Part shown: positions 25,101 to 36,519 of the stretch, piece by piece | Layout: each line of letters begins with the position of its first letter | Position numbering within the stretch: the first letter of the stretch is position 1 | From: Cystobasidium ongulense | Taxonomy: Eukaryota > Basidiomycota > Cystobasidiomycetes > Cystobasidiales > Cystobasidiaceae | Length of the DNA stretch: 64,000 nucleotides | Assembly: GCA_022835595.1 (NCBI GenBank) | Contig: BQUP01000001.1 | Span: forward strand, 1,116,001 to 1,180,000 | Direction: 5' to 3' | Program-made: the position numbers and the translations under genes | The notes under the pieces: generated by a model | The model's input: only the letters and a program-made list of their open reading frames with translations | Told to the model about the DNA's origin: nothing | The model's database searches: none

Positions 25101-27554
25101 TGGAAATCGGAACACAGATGCCCTTTAAGTTTGCGGTATGTGTAGCAGTACTCAATGCGTCTCGCCATAATTACTGACTATCCGTGTATTACAGAGCGGA
25201 CGTACCCCAAAGACGGTCTCCATTGATGTACTGGCTAAAGGTCACACTCAGGTCGTACAGATCACAAACTACGATGAGAGTCAAAGTATGTTCAGGCTCA
25301 ATCGGCGAGATACAAGCATGTCGATGGCTCGAACAAACAGTCAGACTTCTTCTAATCAAGACCTCGAATTCGAGGCTAAAGATCAGAAAACGCCTATTAC
25401 TCTTAGTTTGAATCTGTCACTCGAGGGTATTGGCATTTCTGTCATCAATCGGGACATGGTTGAACTGCTCTATGCTACATTCAGAGGAATACGCCTCACA
25501 TACAACGATTCGGCCACAAGCACAAGCGTTCACTTTGTTCTTAAGTGGATACAAATCGACAACCAGCTGTTCGGCGCTCTGTACAAGATCATGCTCTACC
25601 CCTCAGTCATACCGAAAGACGCGAAGGAGCTGGAAGTTCGACCGAATCTGGATGTTGCTGTCACGCTTCTGAAGGACCAAGGTATGTACATCAGCCACAA
25701 GGAGTTACATTGCTCATGTGACTGACTTCTTGTCCAGGTCACGGAGTTATGTACTTCCAGTTTGCAAGTCTACTACTTCAGCGCATGACAATCGAGGTCG
25801 ACGAAGATTTCTTGTTTTCGCTCCTCGATTTCTCCAAGTTCGAAGGAGTTGCAGGGTCCGGCCAAGAAATGTAAGTCAAACCTATTTATCCAATGCACAA
25901 AGCAAACTGACACTCGTCTTAGTGAGAGCCGCCTGACGGAAGAAGGCGACGATTTACCTGAAGCTCCTCAAGCACAGCCTAGTACCGAGGTTTTCTTTGA
26001 ACTTCTTCGTCTCCAACCGGTACAGCTGGACATTTCGTTCATGCGCACCGAGACTATGAATTCCGAATCTGCGTAAGTAGTCAAGAATCAGTTGCAGTGT
26101 GCATTTTGCTCATGCTCTTTCGTATGCAGCCTCTTCTCGGGCAATCGCAATGCTGTGGCGTACCTTCTCAACGCTGTTACGATGACCATCGGCAATGTCA
26201 ACGATTCTCCTATTCGCTTGAATGCCCTGCTTATAGAGAATGTCCGGTTATCATTCGCTGTGCTCTCACAACGGATTATGCTACATTATCAGCAAGAATT
26301 CCTGGGCCAATTGTACCGTGTACTTGGCTCCGCCGACTTCCTGGGCAATCCTATCGGTCTCTTCAGCAATGTCTCATCTGGTGTAGCAGATCTCTTCTAC
26401 GAGCCCACCGACAACGTGGTAGAGTTCCGAGACTTTGGTACAGGTCTAGCAAGAGGAGCAGGAAGCTTCTTAAAGAAGACAGTCTTCGGTGTCACGGATA
26501 GTATGACCAAGGTCACAGGCAGTATCGGTAAAGGTCTGTCTGCTGCAACTCTGGATAAGCAATTCCAGAGTCAACGTCGACAACGTCAAGTCAGGAATAA
26601 GCCAAGACATGCACTTTACGGTGTAGCGGCTGGCGCTGGTTCGCTCGTGACAAGTGTGGCTAGTGGATTCGAAGGACTGGCAGTGAGCAATGATTACTTG
26701 GTGATCGCGAATGATTTGACGCTGAATCTCTTCCCTTGTAGCGCTTGCCTATGGAAGGTGCGGAGTCTAGTGGAGCGGGCGGCTTCTTCAAAGGCTTCGG
26801 AAAAGGTCTTGTCGGGTAAGTCCGCCTCCGTCAATCGCCACGCCACCCGCTGATGAATTCTTTGTATAGCGTTGCCACAAAGCCTGCCGTTGGTCTGTTC
26901 GATTTCGCAAGCAATGTCACGGAAGGTGAGTCAACGTGGCATGCAGCGAATAACCTATTGATTGCTGACATTGACTTTCAGGTATTCGCAATACAACAAC
27001 TGTATTCGACCAGAAAGCAATCGATGCTGTTCGCATGCCACGCTTAATCCCATATGATAAAGTATTGAGAGTGAGTATATAATTGCGGAAGTTTATCAGT
27101 GCCCTCGCTAATCGTCTTGTAACATGCAGCCGTATAACGAACGTGAGGCCCTTGGCCAATTTTGGCTGAAAAACCTAGAGAACTCGCGATATCGAGACGA
27201 GTACTACATTGCACACCTACCCATACCTGGAGAGAAAGAAGAAGATCTCATGGTTATCGTCACAACAAGTGCTATCATTTTGGCGAGAGTGACAAAGCTC
27301 AAAGTCATGTGGCATGTCCCTTTGCGTGATCTGCAAAGCATCACGCTTGAGCCTAACGGTATATCCCTAATCTTGCGCGAGGGCGCCCGAGGACCCTTCT
27401 TGGCGTTACCAGATCAGGAAAGTCGGTTGTGGCTCTTTGGTCATATTGAAAGGTTAGTCGTCGTCTTCCTTTCCACTTGGCTGAGTATGGACTGATGCTG
27501 CTGTTCGCCCACAGAGTGGTCAACTCCCACAACAGTGAACGACGCGTCGAGTAA
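16121..27554 (+). CDS. VPS13: VPS13-family bridge-like lipid transfer protein
   Basis: Predicted 3261-residue chorein-type protein. VPS13 forms a rod with a hydrophobic groove that moves phospholipids between membranes at contact sites. Exons: 16121..16122, 16311..16524, 16647..18568, 18634..19354, 19421..19780, 19845..20792, 20853..21326, 21384..22220, 22275..22391, 22447..23143, 23201..23480, 23537..23736, 23802..23922, 23971..24220, 24278..24385, 24445..24638, 24700..25135, 25195..25681, 25738..25870, 25923..26072, 26130..26682, 26742..26815, 26870..26925, 26982..27070, 27130..27452, 27515..27554; all phases close. The N-terminus [18 protein letters not shown] is classic chorein_N. The middle holds the adaptor-binding repeats; the C-terminus has an ATG2-like helix region ([38 protein letters not shown]) and a PH-like end. 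The ATG is split by a 188-nt intron. Length matches yeast VPS13. Confidence 0.95.
16123..16310 (+). other. VPS13: Intron inside the VPS13 start codon
   Basis: The transcript reads AT, then a GTAAGC donor at 16123, then an ATATACAG acceptor ending at 16310, then GCTCGAAAGC. Splicing joins AT to G and gives ATG CTC GAA AGC, the conserved VPS13 start MLES. No other ATG in frame precedes the chorein motif in exon 2. Without splicing the same position reads ATG TAA. Confidence 0.8.
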
Positions 27555-27672
27555 ATCGAAAGTAGAATATTTGAGCATGTAGTCTAAGCATTTTATAAGT
27601 ACACAGAACTTTGTAGATACCCTGAACTGCAATGATATTATAAGAAGACTCGTCCCTAGTGCATCTCGGATT
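27555..27672. other. Tail-to-tail junction
   Basis: Only 118 nt separate the VPS13 stop from the Nse3-like stop on the other strand. Their 3' UTRs probably overlap as antisense. Confidence 0.6.
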
Positions 27673-29412
27673 TTATTCTTCATCGCGAGCAGGTATGAGG
27701 CCGTCTTCAGATTTGTTCCCAGTTGCTCCCTTTGTTATTTCGGTAAGTAGTGATTTTCCATCTTTATAGTTCGCATTTACACCTCTACCACCGGCGGAAG
27801 CATTGACACTTCGATAAAAGTCCTTGATGAAACTAGCAACTCCATCTTCTCCAAACTCTCTCAGAGCTCTTGCTCCCCATCTCCATTCCGAATTAGGATC
27901 ACCGCCTAAGCCTTCTTCTGCAGCTTGTTTCTGAGTAGCTTGTGTTGATCGTATACGCTGGGTCTGCGTTTCTGCTCCTTGACTGGCACCGGACTTGGCT
28001 TTGGGAGGACCACTTGATAAAATTGTACGTTCCAGATATTGTTGGCGTAAGAGCGCTTGTAAGAAAGTGCTCAAGGTCTGCTTCTCAGGTCGGAGAGCTG
28101 CAGGGTTGAGTGGCAGTCTCGTATCGAATCGCAAATCTAGACGTTTCAGGTGATTTTGCAATTGTTCTGTTGTTGCACATTTCATCAGAATTCAGACGCG
28201 TTAATCTATCAAGCAAGTGGATTGGGATGATAAACTCACCATCCGTCAAGACCCGCTCATTGACCATGATCAATGCGAGAACAACATAAAGAATGCCGAG
28301 AAGAGTTCTTTGTTCCGGACCAGTCTGCCAATCTATGATATGATCCTCTCCCCTCTTCCACTCTTTCAATCCATCATCGGCTTGTGCACCGGTCGCGATA
28401 GCGTCACCTAAAGCACCGCGTAAATCTTCATCGTACCTCTCTTGATCAGTATGAACTAATGATTCATTGCTTATAACAGCTTTTCGTATAATTTCACGCC
28501 CTATTCTCGTTCTCAGACAAAACATTTTGGCAGGTCCTTTCTTTCTTGTTTTCTTTGCTTGGGTGTTCTCCTCTTCACTGGATCCGGAGCCTGAAGCATC
28601 TCCATTCTGTGTATTCTTCTTTTTCTTTTTCTTCTTGTCATCTGCATCACCGCCTGCGAGGTCTTCTGTTTCATTGGGAAAGAGTGGGACCAATTCCATG
28701 CCCCATACCGATTCGAGCATTTCATTTGCTTCGTCGAAGACCTTTGCAAAGTGTCGCGTAGCTCCCAGTAGGACTGTAAAGGATGATATGCCGTGTCAGC
28801 ATGCTCTGACATGGCTTCAACCGAGTCGTTGCTCGAGACATCTACCTTTTTTGTTGATCTCGTCGCGTCGCAGAGGTCGACGACTGACTTCGTTGCAAAT
28901 GGCGAGTCTGACTAGATCTCTGGCGCGTTCTTTGACGTCCTGTGAGCAGAGCGAGCCGTACATCGTCAGCGAAAGCGACAAAGCCTTAGGTCCTGCTGTC
29001 CGCAGTAGAGGCTCACCGTGTCTGAGAAGTGTCCTTTGCCCTTGCCGCTTAGAGTACCAGCAGCAGCACCAGCATCGCTCTCGTCTTCAGCTTCACTCTC
29101 AGAAGCATTGTTTCTGCTTTCGCGCCTGCTCGCCTTTTCTTTTCCCTTGCCTTTATCCTTCTTGCCCTTGCCCTCGCCCTTCTGCCTCTCGAGGATGGAC
29201 GCTTCTGCTCGTTCTAGGTCGTCCATTCCATCCTCTTCCTCTGGTGTCTGCGATTTGACACAGCAGTCAGCATATACGCAGCATATCATAGTGGTACACA
29301 TGCTACGCACTTCTCTCCTCGCTAATCTGGCCTGTTGTTTCCAGCAGTTACAGCGCGTCAGTTGACTGCTGTTTACGCGCAGTTCCACACGACGCCGTGC
29401 CAGACTCACCAT
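27673..29412 (-). CDS. NSE3: Nse3/MAGE-domain subunit of the SMC5/6 complex
   Basis: Predicted 458-residue protein with a MAGE homology domain. Fungi typically carry one MAGE protein, Nse3, which pairs with Nse1 and Nse4 in the SMC5/6 DNA-repair complex in the nucleus. Exons in transcript order: 29410..29412, 29311..29331, 29017..29247, 28846..28939, 28240..28773, 27673..28166. MAGE features: KERARDLVRLAICNE, RRPLRRDEI, VLTDGEQLQNHLKRLDL, and the late WRWGARALREFGEDGVASFI stretch. An acidic, Lys-rich linker follows the WGMELV segment and includes a run of seven lysines. Exon 1 supplies only the ATG. The first two introns (78 and 63 nt) are stop-free multiples of three, so an N-terminus made without splicing them is formally possible; both have a CTGAC branch site. 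The family is well supported; the N-terminal model is less sure. Confidence 0.85.
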
Positions 29413-29699
29413 CGCTGCAGGATGTGCTACAGTCTGTCGTAAGTGGGCTATGATATGCGCCTAGTTACAGAGCAGCGTCTGAGCTGAGGTCCGTCAATGT
29501 TTATCGTGCTGCTGGAATGGCCTGGAGGCAAGCAGAATCCAAGTTGGTCACATGAAGCAAGCAATCCTAAAAATGTGCAATGGGAGAGCACAGCCTGTCA
29601 ACAGCAGACCTCTCTACAGACTTTAACACTGTGCAGAACATTCTTTTGTATTTCAATATCGAAGCAGGGGTGTAACATGGCTATTCCATCTCCACTACT

Positions 29700-30433
29700 T
29701 TACTTTGCTCCGGCAGCCTTTGCTAGGTCTGCGAGTCCTTCCTTGCGCTTGTAGCGAGCGTCCTGAGGAGATATAGATGTGCATCAGTACCGTCACAGAG
29801 AAGAGCATGCTATGGACGAGCGCCTCACCTGAATGACACCGACATCGGCATCGCCAGAGAAGGTGGCGGACCACTCTACGAACGTGGAGTTTTCCAGAGG
29901 GCCAGAAGTGACGGGGTAGACTCTGATGGTCGAGTAGATTGAAGAGTAGGTCAAGGCGGGCTCGGCGGAGACGGCACTGTAGGTGATGTAGTGGTGGATG
30001 GACGAGTGCTCTTCCTGCTTGATGTCGACGGTGCTCTTGTCCTGATGGAGAAATCGCGGTTCAGCAGAGAGAGGCACTCCGTTCTTGCATCCGCACCCAC
30101 CTTGTAAGTGACTCTGTACACGTCAGCCTCGTTGGAGCTGTCCTTGATCTCCTCAACGCTGGATACAAGGCTCCACCATGATGCGAGCTGTGGCGGGTGG
30201 ATATCATGGAGACGGGTCAGAGGCTGCATTCACCAACACAGAGACACGCTCAGCAGCTCACATCCTTGAGCTTGATGAGGTGCCAGACCTTGGCGAGTGG
30301 TGCTGTGAATCACGGTGGATAGCAGGTGGGTCGTGTCAGCTGGACGGCGTCGAGTTCAATAGAGGCACTCGGCTATACCTTGGATGACGGCGCTCTCGAC
30401 GATGGAGGTTGCTGATGGGATACCGGTGCTCAT
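29700..30433 (-). CDS. Small SRPBCC (START/Bet v1-like) protein
   Basis: Predicted 152-residue protein. Exons in transcript order: 30379..30433, 30262..30302, 30101..30187, 29829..30041, 29700..29762; phases close. The pattern SIVESAVIQAPLAKVWHLIK, then LASWWSLVSSVEEI, then the strand series ITYSAVSAEPALTYSSIYST and TFVEWSATFSGDAD, and a C-terminal helix, is that of the SRPBCC superfamily (polyketide cyclase/START-like). These proteins bind lipids or other hydrophobic ligands in a helix-grip cavity. No signal peptide or TM, so probably cytosolic. The ligand cannot be told from sequence. Same strand as CLU1 upstream, separated by about 0.67 kb. Confidence 0.8.
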
Positions 30434-31098
30434 GGTCGATGGTGTTGATTTGCTTGAAATGTGTTGGTGTAATTGATGCAATTGCTGCAGGAAAGAGCTG
30501 GAGGTGTCAAAGTGGAGCAAGATGACGGCAATGGCTGCTGAAAATTGTGCATCCCCAGCCAGCTGCAACAACGGAGCCTGGCATGGCGAGATGGTCCCAG
30601 TCTCATCTCAAAGCAAGTGACATGCATGGCAGCCTGCCGCTGTGCTTCGCCCGTCAGCTATCTCTGGACATGCACCGTCTCCGCCACTCTGGATCTCGCA
30701 TTGCTGCAGGAGCTTCATCGCATCATTCATATACTCGCCTTTCTTTCTTTCTTTCTTTGCAGGCAGCTATCAGTGAGTGGTGGGTGATTGTTTTGTCGTC
30801 TATTTTACATGGGGGATGAGGGGTAGAAAACTCCTCCGTCGATTGCCCTAACCGACTTGAATGAAAAGAATAACGAAGGTAGCTAGTAAACGGACTCGCC
30901 AGAGGCCAGATAGATTGGATATCCTCAGGAGAGGGTTGTTGCCGTGGAGGTACGGGAGGAGAGTGTTTGGAAGTAGAGGGAGGTATAACGACGTGCTTTT
31001 TGCGATGCTTTATTGCTGCGGTATCAATTACTACTGTACTCTTTCTTTTGCAAAAATCGAGGGCGCATTTACGCCCAGAGTTTTGTTCGATTCACCCC
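30434..31098. other. Intergenic region between CLU1 and the SRPBCC gene
   Basis: 665 nt holding the CLU1 3' UTR and the SRPBCC promoter, with a (CTTT)n run at 30739..30758. Small overlapping open frames are not convincing. Confidence 0.45.
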
Positions 31099-34000
31099 TC
31101 ATTTCTTGTTGCCGTTCTTCTTATTCTTGCCAGATTTACTTCCAGTCGTTGTCGTCTTCTTCTGTCCACCTTCAATGAACAAGACGAGGTCGTCAACGTC
31201 GAGATGTCCCTTGGTGCCGGTCGTATCCTTTGCAGCTTTAACAGCTCCATTGCTAGCCTCTACAGCATCTTCAACTGCGATTTGAGCAGATGAACGACCT
31301 CCTCTTCGTGCAAAAGACGAGCTCGGAGATCCTTGTAGTTTATCAATGAGTTCTTTCGCTCTTGCTGGATCAGCTCCGATCCTTTTAGCTAGCTTTTGTA
31401 CCTTTTCCAATTCTCCCTTTGCTTCTTGTTCAATTGCAGTCTTGACTACGCTGAGTAGCTGTGCTGCGTCCCGAGTTTGATCACCCTCTTTACCATGTCG
31501 AAGTTCGAAGATGCGCAATGCTTCCTCAATGTACGATATCGACTCTGACAGTTGACCATCGACGATGTAGCATTGCCCGAGTTGATATGATGCATTGGCG
31601 CTCATCATCGAGTTCGCGCCATACGCTTTCTGTGCGAGTGCCTGTGCCGAGCGGAAGAAGGGTACCGCAGCGAGATGATTCTGCGGTTGGAAGTTCTTGA
31701 CCATTGAAGCTGCGAAGAACTGGAGTAAATCAAACAAAGACTCGGTCAGCAAGACACGCATAAAGTAAATCTCTAGATACGTAAATCCTCACGGCTGCTC
31801 TGGCTTTCTCGGGATGGTTATCGCCATAGATAGCATTGCTAAGCACGACAGTGTGCTGTAGCAACTTGAAAGCCAATTCAACATTTCCAACCGAATGTTC
31901 AAAGAGTGCCAATTCAGAATAATAATGTAAAGTTTCTGACGAATCAATACCGTGTACTCTTTCTGAAATAATGACAGCTTGTCTTGTAAGTTTAACAGCT
32001 TGTTGAAGGTAGATTTCATGTTGATATTTAGCTTGTTCAAGAGCTTCTTCCGATTCAATACCAGTTTCTGCTTTGATCCTTTCGCGGTCTTCATCGCGAA
32101 CCAACGAACGGGTTTGTTCGTATAGTTGAATACGACGGAGGAGGGGAGAAGCCATGCGGTGGTATAGCCCTCCAATTGAGCGGTAGGCTTCGGCCATTTC
32201 TGGGTGAATTGCTCCGAAAATTTGGTCGTACATGTTCAAAGCGTCATTCACGAAGGCTTCTCCTAGTTCAACGTTGCCCCGCATGAAGTACATCTGACCT
32301 CGTTCAAGTAGATCCTCGACCATTGCGCTCTGTAAGTGAGAGTCAAGGTCAGCATCATTCATTAACACGATGAAAGAACTTACTCTGAAAGGAGCCTTCT
32401 TGATAACAGGATGAACGTTCATTATATCTTCAGGGATGAAAGTAGTCTGTCTCTCAGCGGCAGGTGTAGGGGAAGCATTTCTAGCCTGTTTCTTGTTTCC
32501 AGCTGATTTCTTCTGTTCGTCAACGTGTCCATTGGACTGTTGTTGTTGCTTTTCGAAGGTATAGCCCTGCAAGTTCATCTGAATACCAGAAGACATGCAT
32601 AATTCACGTAGTGTTCTAAGCTTTGATACGTTTTCTTCAAATGCATCACTTGACAAGATATAGCGGTAGCGCCTTCGTACTTCTTGAGTGATTTGCTCAC
32701 GGACGGAAGAAGGTGTCAAGCTAGTCCACGATCTCGTCGATCCTGTCGAGTTGACTGCTTTTGCGTCGGCAACAAGTCCGGCACCGAGGAAGCAATTCAA
32801 GAAGTGCGATATGGCTTCTGTAAGCTCAATGGCTGTTGCGTCTTTGATCAATAGTCGGAGAACGTGCTTGGCGCCTCGCATGATCATATCTCCAATCAAG
32901 AAAGACTGAGGTACAAGGTGTAAATCAGTCAAAGGTGAAATGGGCAGAGGTTAGAGTTTGGGACGCACCTTGAACTTGGCCAAGAAACTGATAACCTCTT
33001 GTTCTGCTTCTGGAGTACGCTTAAGCGAGCCACCTAGAGCAGGAGCTTCCTTGCACTGCTCGGCAATATAACCAAGGTAACGAATATTAATACCCTTTCT
33101 ATGCATCATTTGCGATAGTTCCGAGCTATCCAAAGGTAGTGTCTCTTCCGAGATGACTTCAGCCAACAAAGAAGGAATGACGGTACTTCTAAGATATTCC
33201 GAAACATCTCGAACAGCTTTTGTTTCTGCATCTTCTTGATCTTTCTTGGTAATCCAGTGCCCCTGTGGTAGATCTGGACGATCTACAAAAGCATCGGGGT
33301 TAAAAGCAAGCTTGAAATCTGCTACATTGATGACTGTCTGTTCCTTTTCTTTAGGTTTCTCGTCAGTAGACTCGTTTTCCTTCTTCTCTTCCTCATTATC
33401 GACCTTGACGAATTCTTCTGAGGTTGTGCTCTCTGGCTTTTCAATAGATTTATCGCCGTCTTCAATGGCAGCAGTTGTAGCTGAAGGTTCCGTTGACTTT
33501 TCTCGTTCTGTTTTCTCCTTGACTTGCTGTTCGATCCATTCGCGAGTCTTGATGGAGTGGTATATCTGCACAAGCTCAGGTCGTAGCAGAGTAATACGAT
33601 GAGGATAAGCATCTTCTTCCTTCTCCGAGCTAGAGTCTTCTCCGATGATCTTAGTGCTATCTTCTTCCAAGAATTTAACGTCGATGGGCGTAAGTCTGAA
33701 TAGATCAATAGCGTACATGCGGCTATCAGATCCAATAAGACCATGAACATCCGCGGGTGTCCACATTTCTAAATCTCGTCCTTTGCTATCGGTGACAGTA
33801 TGTTTGGCGAGGTGGAAATGTTCCGCAATTTTCTGGGCTAGTGGCTCGAATGACTTGTCGGCGACATATCGCTCATATGGCTTGTCGGTATTCGCAGGTC
33901 CATATACAGCTCGAAGAGCGACTGTCTGAGATGGCTGCTTGTCGGTTGATTCAGTCTTCTCAGCCTTCTCATCTGATTGAGCGGCAGCTTCTTCTGTCTT

Positions 34001-36058
34001 GCTCTCTCCCTCTGTCTCCGTGTCAGAAGCTGGGACATCTTCAAGTGGTGTCTTGTTGAAGATTCCAGGTGGGATAGCTTGAGCGATCCACCTCTCACCG
34101 CAATAATCGATAATAGCAGTAGCGATAGTATGTAAACCGGTAATATCCGCATCTGAAAGGAGTTTGGTAGCCCAAACGTCTTTCGAAGCAGTAACCCGAG
34201 CAGCCTCATCCCCTCCTAGATGCTTGTATGTATCGGCTGAATCTTGAGCGGGGGTGAAAAGGATATTATACGCTAAATAAGAATTTGCTTCATTTGCATC
34301 GATAGCATTAAGAGGAGGGACATCGCCTCTAGCGATGCTTATAACACCTCTAGCAGCAGCAGATTGGAAATCATTATGTAATCGACAAGCGTATCTATCC
34401 CTCATCAACTTGTCATCATTGGTCTCATTTGGTAACTCTCTCATCGAAGTTAATTCCTCATTCCAATCTTTGCTATTTGGTAGATAGTCAGCATTCGTAC
34501 TTCCGGTGAGCAAAAATGCGGTCTGAGATCTTGCTCCGTCTGCTATTGGGCTTGGTTCTGGCACTAACCATGGTGCCGATGGTTGGCAGGTTGTGATGGC
34601 TAGCGAAGCGAAGAAATCGGGTGAGATTGGCGCCACATCTGTAATGAGTGATTGACTCCTTTCTGCGAACTGAGGTGATAAGGCAGATAGTAAACCGAAG
34701 AGGGTGTGATGGGTAATGTGACCTTGAGGATGAGCTTTTGAAGGTTGTGATTTTGGAGAAGGATCGAAATGATGATTGTCGGAATTATTGATATAAAATC
34801 CATTGCGGGTAGCTGAGATATGATAACTCTCGCCTTCGAGAGTAGCGACGTTAAGGTAGAGGTAATGGCCTCGGAGTCGGAGATGCTGGGGTGGTGGATT
34901 CCATACGGACAGTTGAAGGTTTTTGAAAGCAGGTGGTGGTAAAGATGATTGGGGGAGAAGGTTCTTGCGTGTTTTATAGATGGCTAGTGGGTCCTGGTTG
35001 GCATCTAGGAAAGAAGCTGATGGTACGAAAGGCGCGCTTTCCTTCTTTGCTGGAGCCGGTGCTGCTTTTCCTGGATTAGCGGCTTTTCCTTTTGATTTCT
35101 TGGATGCCTTGCCGGACTGTGCACCGTTGGTTTGAGGTTCTGAAGCAATAGAAAGAAAGTCAGCATAAGAGCTCGTGTTAGAGCCAAGTCGAGTATTGAC
35201 TAACCCCCAGTTTGTTCGGCCTCCTGCTGAGCCTCGAAGTCTTCGATAGGTCCACGGATAGCGGGGAACAAGCACAAGCCAGCATCGATGACCATCTGGC
35301 TGGGATCATAAGGCGCCGGCTGGTAGACTCGTTTGGCGTGAAGTGCGGCTGTATAGCTAAGAGAAGCGTCACGCACTCTGAGCACGTGAGCACGAGCTTC
35401 AGAGTCGGAGTACGGGACTGGCGGGGAAGCAGCGCAAGTCAGCCATCAAGACAGGGATGGAAGTGCAGGTGTATTAGACTTACCCTCAACAGCCTTCAGA
35501 GCTCTCCTTAGCTCGTGGCTCTTGTACTCTTCTCCAGCAAAGACAGTACCCAAATCTGCAGTCTCTGGGTAGATTTCCGAATCCTGACTTTCGAGGAATA
35601 GTCTAGGTTCATCTCCCTCGTTTTCGGGAGCTTCTTCTCTCAATATAATTCTCTGATATGAATGTGCACCGATCCAGAAACCCTCTGCGCTATCCGCCAC
35701 GCTCTGCTTGATGTCGCGTAGGACGTCTGCGCTTGTAGCTGGGAGGAAGAGGGGCACGTAATCGTCTAGATTGTCCTTGCTCTTCTTTGAGGCTGCTCCT
35801 GCTGCTTGCGTCGTGAAGCTTGCCCGGGGAACGAGAATTGTCAGATCGAAAGCACCTCCGTCTGCGAACAATTTGAAAGTAAGTGGTTAGGGAAAGTGGG
35901 ATTAGCAAATGGTGAAGCGGTGGATCGCAGAAGTGGGAGCGACGAATGCACTCACGATGGTGATGCTCGCAGTGTCCAGCGTGGTGCTCGTGCTCTTCCT
36001 CGCCATGCTGCTCGTCGTCGCTGTGCTTGCTGCCCAGATCTGCCTGTTCTTCCGCCAT
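31099..36058 (-). CDS. CLU1: CLU1/TIF31-type clustered mitochondria protein
   Basis: Predicted 1514-residue cytosolic protein. CLU binds mRNAs of nuclear-encoded mitochondrial proteins and is needed for normal mitochondrial distribution; yeast Clu1 also copurifies with eIF3. Exons in transcript order: 35956..36058, 35484..35861, 35205..35417, 32969..35139, 32384..32905, 31793..32329, 31099..31719; phases close. Order: a His/Glu-rich start, the CLU N-terminal region (DVLRDIKQSVADSAEGFWIG), a GLCLFPAIRGPIEDFEAQ segment, the central CLU domain in the 2.2-kb exon (SADTYKHLGGDEAARV, DLEMWTPADVHGLIGSDS), an acidic Lys/Glu insert, then the eIF3p135-like region and TPR repeats (MNVHPVIKKAPF, GELGEAFVNDAL-type helices). 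The tail is basic (GKNKKNGNKK). Length is that of the family. High confidence. Confidence 0.94.
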
Positions 36059-36519
36059 GATAGTATTGATTCCAAGTATCGCACCGCTACCTGGCTAACC
36101 AAAGCGAGGCAGGAGTATGCAGTAGGCTAGGGTAGTGCGAACTGGCTGCTTGTAATCCACAGTGAATAGTAGTTGCAAAGCATCGAAAAGCTTCAAGTCC
36201 CACAAATCCACATTGACCAACCAATATTTTACTCGATCACCCTCCAAGGGCCCGACAAGCTCCGGCAAAGCTGATGGGAGGAAAGAAAGTGAAGTTATAA
36301 AGCTTCTCTTTTATCGGTCCTTCGAATGTAATAAGCATATATTATACCGACAAGGCTGACAACGACACAGTCTGTCCCGCAATACATAAATACGACACCC
36401 ATGTACAGCTCATAACCAAGAAATAAAGACCTCCCCGGCTAGGCTAGGCCGGTCGAAAGTACTACTAATACCATAGCACTTGCTACTCCGACTGTACCGT
36501 TTCCTTCATTCAATCATAC
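36059..36519. other. Intergenic region upstream of CLU1
   Basis: 461 nt between the CLU1 start and the end of the Spp1-like gene, both on the minus strand. No feature beyond expected 3' UTR and promoter sequence. Confidence 0.4.

Noticed and set aside
28467-29258. Plus-strand open frame of 263 codons
   Set aside because: It is antisense to the Nse3-like exons, whose MAGE motifs and phases are clear; the frame is Ser/Phe-rich because it mirrors Lys/Glu-rich coding sequence.
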